Source of the DNA: Sporodiniella umbellata | Lineage: Eukaryota > Mucoromycota > Mucoromycetes > Mucorales > Rhizopodaceae | Direction: 5' to 3' | Length of the DNA: 64,000 nucleotides | Assembly (NCBI GenBank): GCA_025677835.1 | Contig: JAIXMR010000007.1 | Span: 310,001-374,000 of the forward strand | Translations under genes and position numbers: made by a program | The notes under the pieces: model-generated | Database searches by the model: none | What the model saw: only the letters and a program-made list of their open reading frames with translations | What the model was told of the DNA's origin: nothing | In this document: piece by piece, positions 36,901 through 48,670 of the stretch | Layout of the letters: every line of letters begins with the position of its first letter | Position numbering within the stretch: the first letter of the stretch is position 1

Positions 36901-38196
36901 ATTTCCTCTAAATCTTCTGTACCTTGATCAGGAAGATCTTCCTCTCCATGGCACAAGCGCCACTGTAGTAACTCAAGTGCACGGGATTCGTCCCCATTTG
37001 ATTTTTCTAAAGCTTCTTTACAAACATTTTCAGGATATCCAATAGCACACATCTTCTTTAGTAACCAATCTCTCTCAAGAGATTCAGTTGTATGAGCAAT
37101 GGTTGTCATAGTAGGGTTATATGTACTCAACATAAAATGAGGTGGCAAATCTTGAAAAAAAAAAAAAAAAAAATCAACATCTATGCAAAAAAGGTAGTCA
37201 ATTTACCATCTTCAGGTACATGCAAGCCTATTGTTATCATTATTGTCATTATTTGAGTTAGTGTTGTCAAGCTCGATCAATTTGTCCATATGTATACTTA
37301 CAGAGCCAATCCAATGCTGTCTCCTTATCTGGTGAGTAATCTAAAGCCTCGTCAATATGAGCTGACCGAAATCCCATATTGGACAATTCTTGGATAAGAT
37401 CCATGCGTTCTTTTTTTGTATGCTTTCTAGCTAACTATCCAATACAATACATAGTTCATTATTGATTATCGAATCTGCACTTATTTTGTTTTTCTCTCCC
37501 CCTTACCGGTCGATAAGCTATTTTTGATTCTTTAATGAGCTGCTCTACTTGTTGTCTATTTTCCAAATTCATATGAACTACTGGTAAATTCATCCAATCC
37601 TTCAACGCTTTTTCGCTCATAACATGCTGTTCTTTTTGAGGCGCAGTAGGCATTGGGACCGTAGCTGCGGCATGTTCTTTGGTAGGCATCGATCGGGTCT
37701 TTTTAGCAACAGTCATGGGCGGATGAGCATTGAACGGATCCGGTTCATACTGCCAAGCATTATTGGGTGTTTTAAGCTGTTCAAAATGTTTCCAGTAATC
37801 GCGATGCTGAGGAGGCAACACTCGCTGAAGAGGCATATGCGATTTGACTCTGTGAAGAGCATAGGTAGCTGCCATATGCTTAGCTTCTACAGCTGTAGGT
37901 AGAACGAACTCTGGTGGAGGCGTAAAAGATACAGTCTGCATTTGTGCTGTTTTTTTGTTTCGCTGCCCAAGTTTGACCGTCCCAAGAAAACCTTGCTTTT
38001 GGCGGTTCATATCATACTCAGGCTTTTCCCAATTACTCTTTTGGCAGTGTTCATGCAAAAGGGAAACGGGTGTTTTTCCTGTCCAATCTCCAAAGATAGA
38101 TCGTTGAGGTGCCGGTGTTTCCTCAGTAGTTTTGCTGTTGGCATTTCCATTTTTTACGATGCCTTTATAGGATGATTTACTTTTTTTACTAGACAT
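33914..38196 (-). CDS. DHX57-like DEAH-box RNA helicase with UBA and RWD domains
   Basis: Seven exons (37507-38196, 37302-37434, 37207-37227, 34831-37150, 34372-34766, 34007-34315, 33914-33963) total 3918 nt (1305 aa). Order: an N-terminal region with GDWTGKTPVSLLHEHCQK; a UBA-like segment (MDLIQELSNMGF onward, about 241-275); a second UBA-like repeat; an RWD domain (DEKVALESIYGSF onward); the helicase core with GETGCGKT (about 560), DEVH (about 661), LMSATLN and QRRGRAGRTRPGQC; then HA2 and OB-fold regions. The domain order matches DHX57/DHX29-type helicases, which unwind structured RNA in translation. Motif II is DEVH rather than DEAH. Exon 3 is only 21 nt. I prefer the start at MSSKK (38196), though the frame continues upstream to another ATG at 38232. 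Confidence 0.9.
37207..37227 (-). other. 21-nt microexon of the helicase gene
   Basis: Encodes LHVPED with partial codons at both ends. It is flanked by AG and GT, and is needed to keep frame between the UBA exon and the long helicase exon. Confidence 0.65.
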
Positions 38197-38531
38197 CCTT
38201 AAAAACTTTGTAAAGAAAAAATGAAAAGGCACAAACTCCGACCTGACAAGCTACATTGAAAAAAAAAAAAAATGTAGCAACGATGTTTATAACAAGACAG
38301 CCTTTTTTTTTTTTTTTTTTTTTTTTTTTCATCAGCTCTGTGTGGCTGGCAGTCTCTTGAAGATTTGCCAAAACGAACACTGTGCTTATCAAAGGCCATC
38401 TAATGAAGCTTTATTGGCACGATCTACTCTGACAGCGAATGGAAGAGAAGAAAACAACAATCACAAGTTTACAAGAAAGGATAAAAAGTTTATTTGTACA
38501 GTTTGTTTTAGAAAGAAAAGAATAGATCTGT

Positions 38532-39227
38532 TTAAGCCCAAGACCAGCTAATGGGAATACGACCAGCATCATAACTGCCTACTTTGCCAAAGGCACCAAT
38601 ACTTAAATCAACGTCACCCTTCTTACAAGGAGGACAAGTATCAACAATCTTAACCTTTACACTACCCTTGGGGCCATGAACGTTGATGTATTTTCCACAG
38701 ATAGGGTTTTTGTTAGGATTGGCAGGGTTTTTCATTTGAGGTGCGTTCTATTAAGAAGGAGTAAGTATCTACATTGAAGATGTCAAATGACGAAAAAGAA
38801 AACTTACCAACGCAGCTACCAATTCATTGTCCTTGCTAGTAATACCGCAGGATCCCAATCCAACATTGTAAAAAGTGCCGTCGCCTGAGAATTGACCAGA
38901 ACCCTTGGAGGACTTCTTGGTTGTTTTTTTGGAGGACTTTTTGGTGGTCTTCTTTTTAGAGCTCTTTTTGTGGGATTTTTTACTCTTTTTTGACTTTTGT
39001 GATTTCTTGTGGTGTTTTTTATGGTGTTTTTTGTGGTGCTTTTTGCCTCGCTTATCAAATAAGGAGTGGGCGATTATGGGATTGTAAATTCTTGGAGTCG
39101 CAAAGCCAATGGAGGCCGCAGTAGGTGAGGCAACATCGCTAGGAGAGACAGGCAACGTGTTTACATTGTAAACAAGAGACCCGGCCAAGAAAGTTGTCAA
39201 GAAAAGAGAGGAAGGTGTAAAACGCAT
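38532..39227 (-). CDS. secreted RlpA-like double-psi beta-barrel protein with Lys/His-rich linker
   Basis: Exons 38808-39227 and 38532-38747 give 211 aa. Residues 1-24 form a signal peptide (MRFTPSSLFLTTFLAGSLVY). A low-complexity linker of about 50 residues follows, built of KKHHKKHHKK blocks that grade into KKSS/KKTTKKSS blocks. The C-terminal ~100 residues (FSGDGTFYNVGLGSCGI, CGKYINV, VKIVDTCPPCKKGDVDLS, FGKV, GRIPISWSW) form an RlpA-like double-psi beta-barrel, as in expansin- and barwin-related fungal proteins. It is probably secreted to the wall or medium. Such proteins usually lack hydrolase activity. The upstream flank is pyrimidine-rich. Confidence 0.87.
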
Positions 39228-41345
39228 TGATTTCTATATATCTTTTTTACAAAAAAAAAAGGAGTTGGAAGGGGGGAAGTACTAGGAAAAGCGGTTTTGA
39301 TTTAAGAAAAAAGCAAAACTTTTCTGTTCTCTTTTATATATTCTTTACTGTTACTCAATTTTCACCGATTTTAATTAATGCTTTTTTTGTACAACCTTGT
39401 TAATTGGGGCTAACCTCTGTTAACAACAGGAATTGCTGTTTGAAACTCTTTTTAGGAAATTGTTGAAAAATTTTTTTTTTGTGATGCCATATTCCATTAA
39501 AACATTCAAGGCTTTGCTTTTAATTTGTAACGTTCGTTTTAAGGGGTCTGTCACAGTAAAAAACGCGGTGCTGAATATAAAATTCCAACCAGACAAAAAG
39601 CTCACCGGAGCTCCGAACTGGCTAAGGGGCAGGTGTGTGTACAAAAATGTCTTTTCGATGTATTACAAACAGAAATTTCAATTCAGGTTCAAGCTGAGAC
39701 TTGTTACTGAAAAAAAAAAATAAGCTCTCCGAACAATGGAAATTTTCTTTATTCTGTAAGAGTAACATTAATCTATCCGTAATAGCCCATAACCTATACA
39801 ACCAAGAATTTTAAATAGCCTTTATCTATTGAATACTCTTTGTTGTCTTTCTCTCAAGCTTTTTTTTTTTTTTTTTAGGAGTAGACCTGGCCTTCTCATG
39901 CTTCTACGAAATGCCGGTTTGGGTGTAGTATTTGTAACTTTTTTTCCCCTAATTGCTTCTTTTCACCGCCCAAAATAAAACAATCCTGCTTCGGGTCTTG
40001 ATCCAAAAAGGTACAATGGAGTCGGGCGTTTTTTTTTTTATTTTTTTTTTTTCATCTTTTTCGAAAATGGCCTTGTATAAACAGCCATTGCAAGTTTACT
40101 GACGTTGCAACCCATTACAATATATATTTCTATTTTTATTAAATTAGTCATTCTTGTTTCTTAGAATCCCATTCATACATCATTTACAAAAGTTTCTTGG
40201 CATTATTATTGCTACTATTATTGTTTTTTTTTTTTTTTTTACAGTTCAAAAAGTCAGATACAGGTACGGGTGCAGCCAGCAGTATTGTTTATTATTGACG
40301 CTCCGTGCATCACAAACAAAACGTCCCTTATTTAGCTTTTCAATGGGTTTTTGAAGAAAAACGTTTTTCCGCAACAAGTCTACTGTAGGACTTTTACTGT
40401 AAACGATTTAGACAAACCAAGCACTCTGAGACAGATTAAGATCTTGTTTGGATATACGTTTGTCCAGCAATTCTGAGGTTTGTCTGAATTAAAGCCCTAC
40501 CCAATTTGGAACATTTAAGTGGTACCTGTACACAGATGAAGATACATAATCGCAAGAGTAAAGATCAATAAATCATACAGATGTATATAGATGTAAAAGA
40601 GATCGTGTAACTCAGCGTCCAAAAGCCATCAATCAATAAAAAGACTATAATTGTAAAAAGTGTTGGGCAGTTTTTCTAGTAGTTATAAAGGCTTTACAGG
40701 AGCTAACATAAAGTATTATTGAATCAATTCAATATGAATATGAAACAATAATAAACCTAAAAACTGTAATTCGCTAAATATATAGATATGGTACTGTCAT
40801 GGAATACACTAATATATTAAAACCTTAAATAGTTTCAGATCATTTGGTTATTCGGTTTGGGGTATGCTACCCAATTTTAGGCTTCAGTTCGCATGTTTTC
40901 TTTAAATTCACCAAATAATGTATTGATTGCTATTTTCTTTAAGCTGGGAGACATTTTGATTTCCTACGATCGTATTTCTCACCTTAATATATAAAAAAAG
41001 ATGAAATCTATTATCTTGAGGGGTTTTCTCAATCTAAAATGTGAGGTGTTTTTAAAAAAGATTCTAATCTAAGAAGTTGCAATAAACTGAAAGTTTTGAA
41101 GTGGCTGGACAAACAAACACATATTATAAAACATTATATTTTAAGAGATATACTAGAAGGACTAAACTCCAGGTGCATTGGATAAGCCAAGACATTTTGC
41201 TGCCAAGAGCCTGTATTTCACTAGAAAAGTACTTTAGTACAATCAAAGTCAACTTTACCACTGGATGAAGGCTAAATGAGAGGGAGGTTACATACGTCAC
41301 TAATATATTTAGTGACAAATTTCTCTCTTGCCTCTATCTATCGTA
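39228..41345. other. gene-poor stretch
   Basis: No gene recognised. Opposed open frames at 39420-39723 overlap and show no domain. Long T-runs at 39859-39878, 40029-40052 and 40222-40242. An inverted repeat (GTAAGTT / AACTTAC) sits at about 41406-41426, just beyond the edge. Confidence 0.4.
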
Positions 41346-42767
41346 GGGCTGTGGAAATTTAAAATCTTTGTTTCTTCTAAAAAGATTTATTAAAAAAAGC
41401 ACGTTGTAAGTTTTTTGACAACTTACACCTTTGATTATTAACTTGTTTTTTCTTTTATCTCAGTATTAGCAAACCACCATTACATAATATTATAAGGGAA
41501 AAGATACTAGACGTGTCGATACTTGATGGAAATACCTCAAGTGAAGCCAGCAGTGCGATACCTGCTGATTTTCTAAAGGCGAGAAAAAAAAAAGAAAGGC
41601 TTATACCAGAGAAGTATGTTTATAGTAACCACAATACCAAATAAGCCGTATATTTAATTTTGTTTGTGTGTAAAGGAGCAACCCTTTTTTAGCGATATAG
41701 ACTCTTCAGACTACAAAAAAGAAGTGAAGGAATGGCTTGTCTGCAGTAATATGGATGTAGGTAAAGCATTCCAAGACTTCCAATCCATGCATCGGGAGAA
41801 GCCAACTCAAAACAAATGCATGTCGAAAGCGACACACATGCAATACTAGCTCTATCGAATATATTGCTTGTCAAAAATAGTCAAAGTAGTGGAATTTTTA
41901 ACCACTATTTTCCTGACAACATGCTCCGCATGGTTAAAGAAAAGGTTGAAGAAAAGTTCGGAGTTGTCTCCTTCTGTCCAGATACCAAAAAAAAAGATCA
42001 ACATGCACTTGACATGGCAAAAAATACAAAGAACAATCTCGAAGAAGTTGTAAAGAGCGCGATACGTGGTGAGATTGCTTTAAGACAAGCTGCCAATCAA
42101 ATAGTTGATTTGACAAGTGATGAACCTGAAGCTCAGCCTGATGACATGCTACTTTTGGGAGTCCGTAAATTGATTGAATCAATACCAAAGTTAAAGACAA
42201 ACGAAGCCATCCGTGAAAGTAACTTGTCATCTGCATATATCGACTCTGTGCTCAACCCAATATTCACGGCTCCTGACAAAGACAGACTTTTGATTTGGTA
42301 AAAACAATCGCTTTCAGTAATGTACTACTATTAGTATAGGTATATAAACTAGTAACAATAGGTCCAATACTCAAGTACTAACTGGCAATACCATGCAACC
42401 AGATTTCGTAGTGAGTAAATTGACTCACTCGAATTTTTGTGGACCTTTATTAGTTGAAAATATCAAAGGTGAAGATCACAAGGAAGATATACATGATTGT
42501 CTAGTAGATTTGATTCACATTGGGAAGATCTCTGGTAGTTCAATCAACGAAAATGAATATGATGGCATTGTTGGTGTACATGTTGTTGGTTTACAACTAA
42601 CACTTTACATCACTACTCTTATGGCTAATGGAATTTATGTCATGCTTGAAATCTGTTCTGTTACTCTACCAAGAGACTTTACAGAAATGAGATCACGTCG
42701 CTACTATGGAAGATCTACTGCACATAATTCATTATTACAATCGTTGTACAACGTGTTCAGATTGTGA
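41346..42767 (+). CDS. PD-(D/E)XK-nuclease-like protein of a mucoromycete expanded family
   Basis: Segments 41346-41405, 41464-41617, 41676-41760, 41802-42297 and 42353-42767 join in one frame; the true start was not found. The C-terminal region has the order ESNLSSAYIDSVL (acidic residue on a helix), then QPDFVVSKL, then LLVENIKGED, then long helices and strands ending LLQSLYNVFRL. This order recalls PD-(D/E)XK nuclease folds. It also resembles a large family of hypothetical proteins I associate with mucoromycete genomes. Here the usual E-x-K reads N-I-K, so catalysis may be lost. An apparent frameshift near 41815 disappears when a 41-nt intron (41761-41801) is removed. Function unknown; the nuclease link is an inference. 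Confidence 0.5.
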
Positions 42768-44913
42768 ATGGTTGAAGCAGAACAAAAAAGACATGCTGAG
42801 TGGTTTATTGTTGTTCAACATGATAAATTGCGGAAAAAACAAAAAAGACAATGCAGCATTGTTTTTAACCATTAGCAACAGAAATATAGTGATTGGCAGG
42901 AGTTGCATAATTGGGCCATCACAGCCAATTAGGCAATATTATTAAAATTCAAAATTTATCTATGTCTACTAGTATAAAAAGTCTTTCATAATGTTATTCT
43001 ACTTTACTTTTGAACAAAATTAAGGATAATGGAGGAACTAACTTGAATACAAGTTGTTATAAAATAAAAGCTACGATTGCTTTCTGTCATCCAAACAAAG
43101 CAAGTGTCTCTGAATAAGTAAATACTACTTTTTTTTCTTTTTAAATGAACATTGTTTGTTACACTTATCTGCAAAAAGAGGTGTTCAACAAGAAAAACTA
43201 TACACTAGATGTAAAAAAAATAAAGAGAACAAAAGGTGTGTGTTATAGTTTCATCCTACCCATTTTTTTAGAGCGACTTTGGATGTTTGCCTCAGGATAC
43301 TTGTTGTAGTCAATGATCTTTTAAAGAAAATGGAGTCCCAATGGGTCCTCCAAATTTTGAAGACGGCTATGATAATCATGGTTACCAGTTTTTTCGGGTT
43401 AGAGTAAGAGACTCTTGTGCAACTTTTGGAACAAATAGCAGATGGGTCAAAGAACTTTATGTATAAAAGTAATCCAAAAGGGCCTGTAAGGAGGGTAACT
43501 GAATAAAAACCATTCGATGAAGTCGACCTTTTTGGCTCAAATAGCGCGTTTCTTACCTAGATAGGTCGCGGGCAACACATTGGAAAGAAGGGACATATGC
43601 GAGAGAGTGCATACGATTATTCAAAGCGCACATACTTCATAAGTAGCTGTCGCAATTTTAAATTGAATTTTCCTTTTTGGGCGAAATCTGTAGCGGAAGT
43701 CATGTGACAAATACTTGAATATTTTGCGACTTTTTTTGGTGAAATATTTTTCTTTATTTTTACTTAATGAAACGTAATCAGAAGTGTAAGCATCTGCTGT
43801 TAAAAGTGTAAGCATCTGTAAATCTACCTGTTCTTTCTTGATGACTACTTGTCCAAGATTGTCAACTGTTGAAAATTACTTTATTTTACTGTAACCGGTT
43901 GATAAGGAATTGCCCAATACATCTTTTAAAGATTGAGGGGGTAGTATTCAGTGGAGGCACTGAGAAAGTGAGCCTTGCTGAAATGGTGCTTTGGTGTCCT
44001 ATCCGGTCGGAATACTATTAGTTTCCGGCTACTGTTTGTTGAAAATCGTTTTCTTTTTACTTAAAAAAGAAAATGACCGATGCAGTAAATGGATTGTCTC
44101 GAGATCAGTGTAGAGAGGGATACACTTTAGCAGAATACACCTGATTGGCTTTAAGACACTTGACAAGATGCTTATTTGATCCTATTCGTATCATTTACTG
44201 CATATTCATGGTACTCACTTTTTTGTTTAGACATCCTGTCTACTCAAAGCATACTGGATCAATCACAATATATATATATATACATATATACACATCAATG
44301 GTGGTAACTAATGTTTTGTAACTTCAACTGGTCCTCTGATTGTAAACTAATGACTTCTTAGTTGTATTCTATCTGCACCGGCAGAGGTTGAGAAATGGGA
44401 AACTCAGCAACAAGCAATTCGCTTCATCCAACTAAACTAATTACGGTTCAATATCATCCAGAGGCCTATCTCTGATTCGATATCAGCAAACCTCACAATT
44501 TTTAACCGTCAATCAACAAAACACTTATACAACCCAGAGGGTCGAATTTACTCTGGATATCGTTTGGGCTTACCCTAATATCCAACTTTAGGATAAAAAA
44601 ATCTGCATCCATTCTACCCTGGTTCGGAAAATACAGTCAATTCATAACTATTGTGCTCATCATAAAGTTTTCAGATTTTGAATAAATTTGATCGTACATG
44701 TCCATTTTATTTTATTCCCAGTCGGATGGGTACTGTTTGTTGGAGAAGTTGGACTTAACAACGATTTGTAGTAACCCAGACTCTATCTGCTCTCGGTTGT
44801 ATAACAGGTTGAGTTCGTGGTTCAAATATTGTAACCTGTGTACAGACCTAAATTGTGGCTTGCATTATCAGATTCGTATATTCTCTCTGTTTCTTCTAAT
44901 TGGTCATTGCCTA
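42768..44913. other. gene-poor stretch with possible gene debris
   Basis: Short coding-like fragments occur (for example FEDGYDNHGYQFF around 43350) but nothing assembles into a gene. An AT repeat lies at 44269-44282. Just upstream of 44914 is the likely promoter of the carrier gene. Confidence 0.35.
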
Positions 44914-45824
44914 ATGTCGCAAAACAACACTGTTGACCTTTACTATCTCTTTTCATCTAGCACAGCAGGCTTAGTTGCTAGAACCATTACTCATCCTAGT
45001 AAAATGTTGGTTCCTGCATCCTATATACATAATTCTTGCAAATCTTGGTCAGAGAGAGTAACTTTTAATCAATAGTGGACACTATAAAAACAAGACTTCA
45101 GATAATCAATACAACAAGTAAAACGTTCTCGATTCGCAATCTTGTTTTTCCACTTTCTACGCTTTACCGAGGGTTGCCAGTGACGTTGGCCTTTTCTGTT
45201 CCAGCTTTATCTGTTTATCTTTCCTGTTATGAGTCCAGTAAACAAACTCTTGAGCACTACTACCACGTTAGCAGAGATTCTGCAATAAGTCATCTTATAT
45301 CCGGCTGTGTAGCAGAAGTCTCTGCCGGTGCACTGTTTACGCCTATGGAGGTGATGAAAAACCGATTACAAACGCAAGCGCTCGGAGGTACATTACGATT
45401 AGCTCAGTCAATTTTGGAAACAGAGGGAATAAAGGGTTTCTTTCGAGGGTATTGGATGGGACTTGTCGTTTTTGTGCCTCACTCAATGGCATATTTCGCT
45501 GTGTACGAAAAAATGAAGAAATGGATGGGGTCTGGTACATCTCAGAACTATCTGCTGTCTTCCACAGTAGCAGGGATATCCAGTATTATTCTTTCAACAC
45601 CACTAGACATTATCAAAACACGGTGGCAGATTTCAGCAGCTGAAAATGGAAAATTGTTTAGAAAGGGGCCACTAGCAATAGCAAAAGATATGATTCGAAA
45701 TGAAGGCCATCTGGCATTCACACGAGGGCTGTGGGCACGCATTATATGGGGGATACCTACTACTGCTATCAGTATGACCATATTCGAATTGCTTAAAGAC
45801 AATAGAAATACATTTTCATCTTGA
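44914..45824 (+). CDS. mitochondrial carrier (SLC25) family protein
   Basis: Exons 44914-44998 and 45076-45824 (277 aa) join to restore the first carrier signature, PMDTIKTRLQ, across the intron. Three repeats are present. The second signature is TPMEVMKNRLQTQ and the third is TPLDIIKTRWQ. Repeat helices such as GIKGFFRGYWMGLVVFVP and GHLAFTRGLWARIIWGIP follow. This matches six-helix inner-membrane transporters. The substrate cannot be assigned; the signatures are closest in style to iron, S-adenosylmethionine or Mg-type carriers, but none is secure. Unlike the pseudogene at 4.8-6.7 kb, this copy is intact. The stop is only 166 bp from the convergent gene's stop. Confidence 0.88.
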
Positions 45825-45989
45825 ATTTCTCAGATAAAAAAAGCCAAGTGGAACCTTTCTTTTTGCCTTGGGATTTTTTTTTTATAATATTTTAGTTTTA
45901 GCATTTAAGTAAGCGTGTTTGAGTAGGTACATTTTGGTGAATGTGTAAGTGTGTATCAATAAAATAGAAAGGTGCGAACAAAAGTTAGA
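45825..45989. terminator. compact convergent 3' region with poly(A) signal
   Basis: Separates the stops of two converging genes by 165 bp. Contains AATAAA at 45958-45963 on the plus strand for the carrier transcript. Confidence 0.4.
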
Positions 45990-46905
45990 TTAGAAAAGAG
46001 TCAAAGCAGCAAGCAAAACAACGCCTACAGTAGCGCCAACGCTAACGTTGACCATGTTACCACTTGACTTCTTGGCCTTGCTGTTAGATGGATTGGAAGC
46101 ACGGGCACCAGAAGGGGCTACCTTGGGAAGAACTGAGGGAGAGCCACTCAAAGAGACAGCACGGCTACTAGCAGATGCAGAGCGGCTGGGAAGAGCACTG
46201 GAAACAAGCTTGGAAGAAACACCAACACTCTCAATTTCTTGTTTGACAAATTCCTCAACATTTTCCTCTTCCTCTTCAGCCTCAGCTTCAAATTCTTCTT
46301 TTTCTTCCTTATCTTCCTTTTCCTCTTCATCTTCTTCTGGCTTTTGCTTCTTGTTCTTCTTATCCTTGATGTCTTTAATGTCCTTATTTTCCTTTTTTAA
46401 ATCCTTCTTAATATCTTTTTCTTTAGGATCCTTTTCCTTGACTTCTTGTTCTTTGACCTCCTTTTCTTTGGGCTCTTTTTCCTTGTTTTCCTTCTTCTTT
46501 CTGGATTTCTTTGACTCTTTCTCTTCATCCTCTTCTTCGTCACGACGCTTGACGTTTCTGTTAGACTGTTTGTAGTCATCATCTTCCTCCTCTTCCTCCT
46601 CCTCTTCCTCTTCAATTTCGCCCTCCTCTTCAGTTTCATAGCTACTCGCTTTAATGCTATCTTCAGAGTACATCATGTTGTTTTGCTGAATACCAGATCT
46701 GCCCAAGAACATGGCAGGAGCTTCATCAATTTCATTGATTGAGATACCATTTTCGTTGTTGATAGCAGCAGGAGTGTATGCTTGAGCTAAGTATGTTTAC
46801 ATGTGTTAAAAAAAGAATACATTCACGGTGCTAAATTGTTATAGATAACTTGCTTTGAACCAAAAGAGTGGCAAGGGCAAGAGAGAGAACTACTTTTGTT
46901 TGCAT
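45990..46905 (-). CDS. secreted, highly charged, probably GPI-anchored protein
   Basis: Exons 46854-46905 and 45990-46786 give 282 aa. The N-terminus (MQTKVVLSLALATLLVQTQA) is a signal peptide. The middle (about residues 60-185) is a charged low-complexity region: an acidic block (EEEEEEEEEEDDD), Lys/Glu pairs such as KEKEPKEKEVKEQEVKEKD, and a second acidic block. A Ser-rich stretch follows. The C-terminus is hydrophobic (VSVGATVGVVLLAALTLF) after small residues, as in GPI-attachment signals. It probably ends up at the cell surface or wall. The intron uses a GC donor (GCAAGT) with an AG acceptor; no GT donor keeps the frame. No enzymatic domain. The large serine-rich frame on the opposite strand is a shadow of this gene. 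Confidence 0.75.
46787..46853 (-). other. GC-AG intron
   Basis: A 67-nt intron with donor GCAAGT, the known consensus for GC donors, and acceptor TTAG. It splits the signal-peptide region. Joining gives VQTQAY in frame, while the nearby GT donor leaves a frame mismatch. Confidence 0.6.
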
Positions 46906-47558
46906 GGTGGGTCTTTTTTAATAAACTTAGAAGTTGATGAGAGCGAAAGAAATAGAGAAAGAAGTTTGTAGCAAGGTTTAAAAAAAGGCTATTTATGAGA
47001 GAATGATTTTGCCTTTTCCTTTGCTCTTTCATATTTTTTTGGATCAAGGTATGAAGATATGTGTTATGTTAGGTTTGAATCTAAACCTTTTCCCCTTCTT
47101 TTCAACTATAGAAAAACACAGCCCATTGCATAGCTAATAATAAAAGCAATTTTGCTAGATTTTTATTTTTTTTGCATTTTATTTTTAATAAGCAACTTGT
47201 CAATTGTTGTCTGGAATTTGTGATTTTATAAAATTTTGATTTTTACTAAGCAAAACAAACAAGGAGAGAGTACTTCATTTTTGTTTCACTGTAGTCGTTG
47301 CCACTTAAAAAACAGCAGTACAAAAATAATCTTAATAACATAATAATTTACTCTTAAAACTTTGGTTGTTTGAGTGAACAACAGAAAGCCAAAAAATGAG
47401 AATTTTAAGAACACTCGTTCTTTAATAAAGAGCAACTGTGCTACAATTAAATTTACTGCTTGATATATCAGAGTATATATACTCATATATCACATGTCTA
47501 GAACAAACAAAGTAGTGTAACTTTTTTTCTAGTTTGCTTGTCTTTGTACTTTTTGTTT
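46906..47558. other. intergenic region
   Basis: Promoter of the charged secreted protein and 3' flank of the lipase gene. No gene seen. Confidence 0.4.
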
Positions 47559-48629
47559 TTAAATCTGAAAACGATCCTCTGCTGTTGGGCAATATACTGG
47601 AAGATTTTGATCAAAGTCCCGAGAGCTGAGCTTTTCTTTCTTAGAAAGGAACATTTGTCTCCAAAGAAATTTAGATGCAAACATGTGTGTTTTGATATTG
47701 GGATGGAAGCCGTCAAGGTTGCTAAAAGAATCGTAAGGCACACTGCCTGGATTGATGTCCATTGGCTGGAGAGCTACAGCTACCCTTTTCTTACTTTTCA
47801 GTCCTACATCCTCCAGGACTTTATCAACTAGACGGCTTTCAATATATTGATTGGTTTTGTCTATTGCTATCTTGAGCTGATGGTTGTATGAATCAACATA
47901 TTTGTCCATATCGACTACACTTTTTTGACTGCAACAAACGCACTCATAATCCTGTATCTTGAGCCCGTCCTTAAAAGGTTTTATGTATCCCAAATGTTTG
48001 GACGGAATGCTTATCAACCGATTGTAATGTTCTACCGTTACTATAATAATGGCTTTGAGTAAAAGTTCACTCAAAACTTCTCTTATTAAAAAATGCACCT
48101 ACGCACATTAATAAACGCTTTGTCAGTACTATCCACCAGTCGCTTCAAAGCATTTAATAAGTTTTTTCCAGATTTTTGAACTGAGTTTCCAGGCAAACAA
48201 AAAGAAGAAATGTCGTTGTAACCAATGTAAACATTGATGATTTTCCACTCTTCGAAAAGCCTGGTTTTAGGGCCAATGTATTTTAAAAGATAATCAATTT
48301 GTTCGTCCAAGTCTTTCGAGCTAGACCCTGTTTGCGCTGCATTCAAACGGTCTACCCTTGGACTTTTTTTTTGGAAAAAAAAGATAAGCTCTTTATATTC
48401 AAATATATATATATATGCGATTACCGATGTAAAGGACTTAAACAAAAAAAAGTGTCTATTGATATTGAATATGAGCGTAAAAGATAGTTTGCTTGGTGAT
48501 AGATTTATTTACCCGGGCAGTATCTTGCTTCGTTTGTACCTATTGACGCACCAATCAGTTCTTGGTTGTAGTGCTTCAAGTAATTTGCCAAGCTTTGGGC
48601 TCCAGGATCCTATTTAAAAAGGTAAAAAT

Positions 48630-48670
<41 letters not shown>

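Noticed and set aside
41810..41850. Frameshift in the PD-(D/E)XK-like gene
   Set aside because: Removing a 41-nt GT-AG intron (41761-41801) restores a continuous frame.
43300..43445. Fragment with GPPNFEDGYDNHGYQFF resembling the N-terminal flank of Yak1/DYRK kinases
   Set aside because: The match is too short and weak, no kinase motif follows, and frames break on both sides.
46048..46575. Long serine/leucine-rich plus-strand ORF
   Set aside because: It is the antisense shadow of the acidic and lysine-rich codons of the charged secreted protein, which has a signal peptide and proper splicing.
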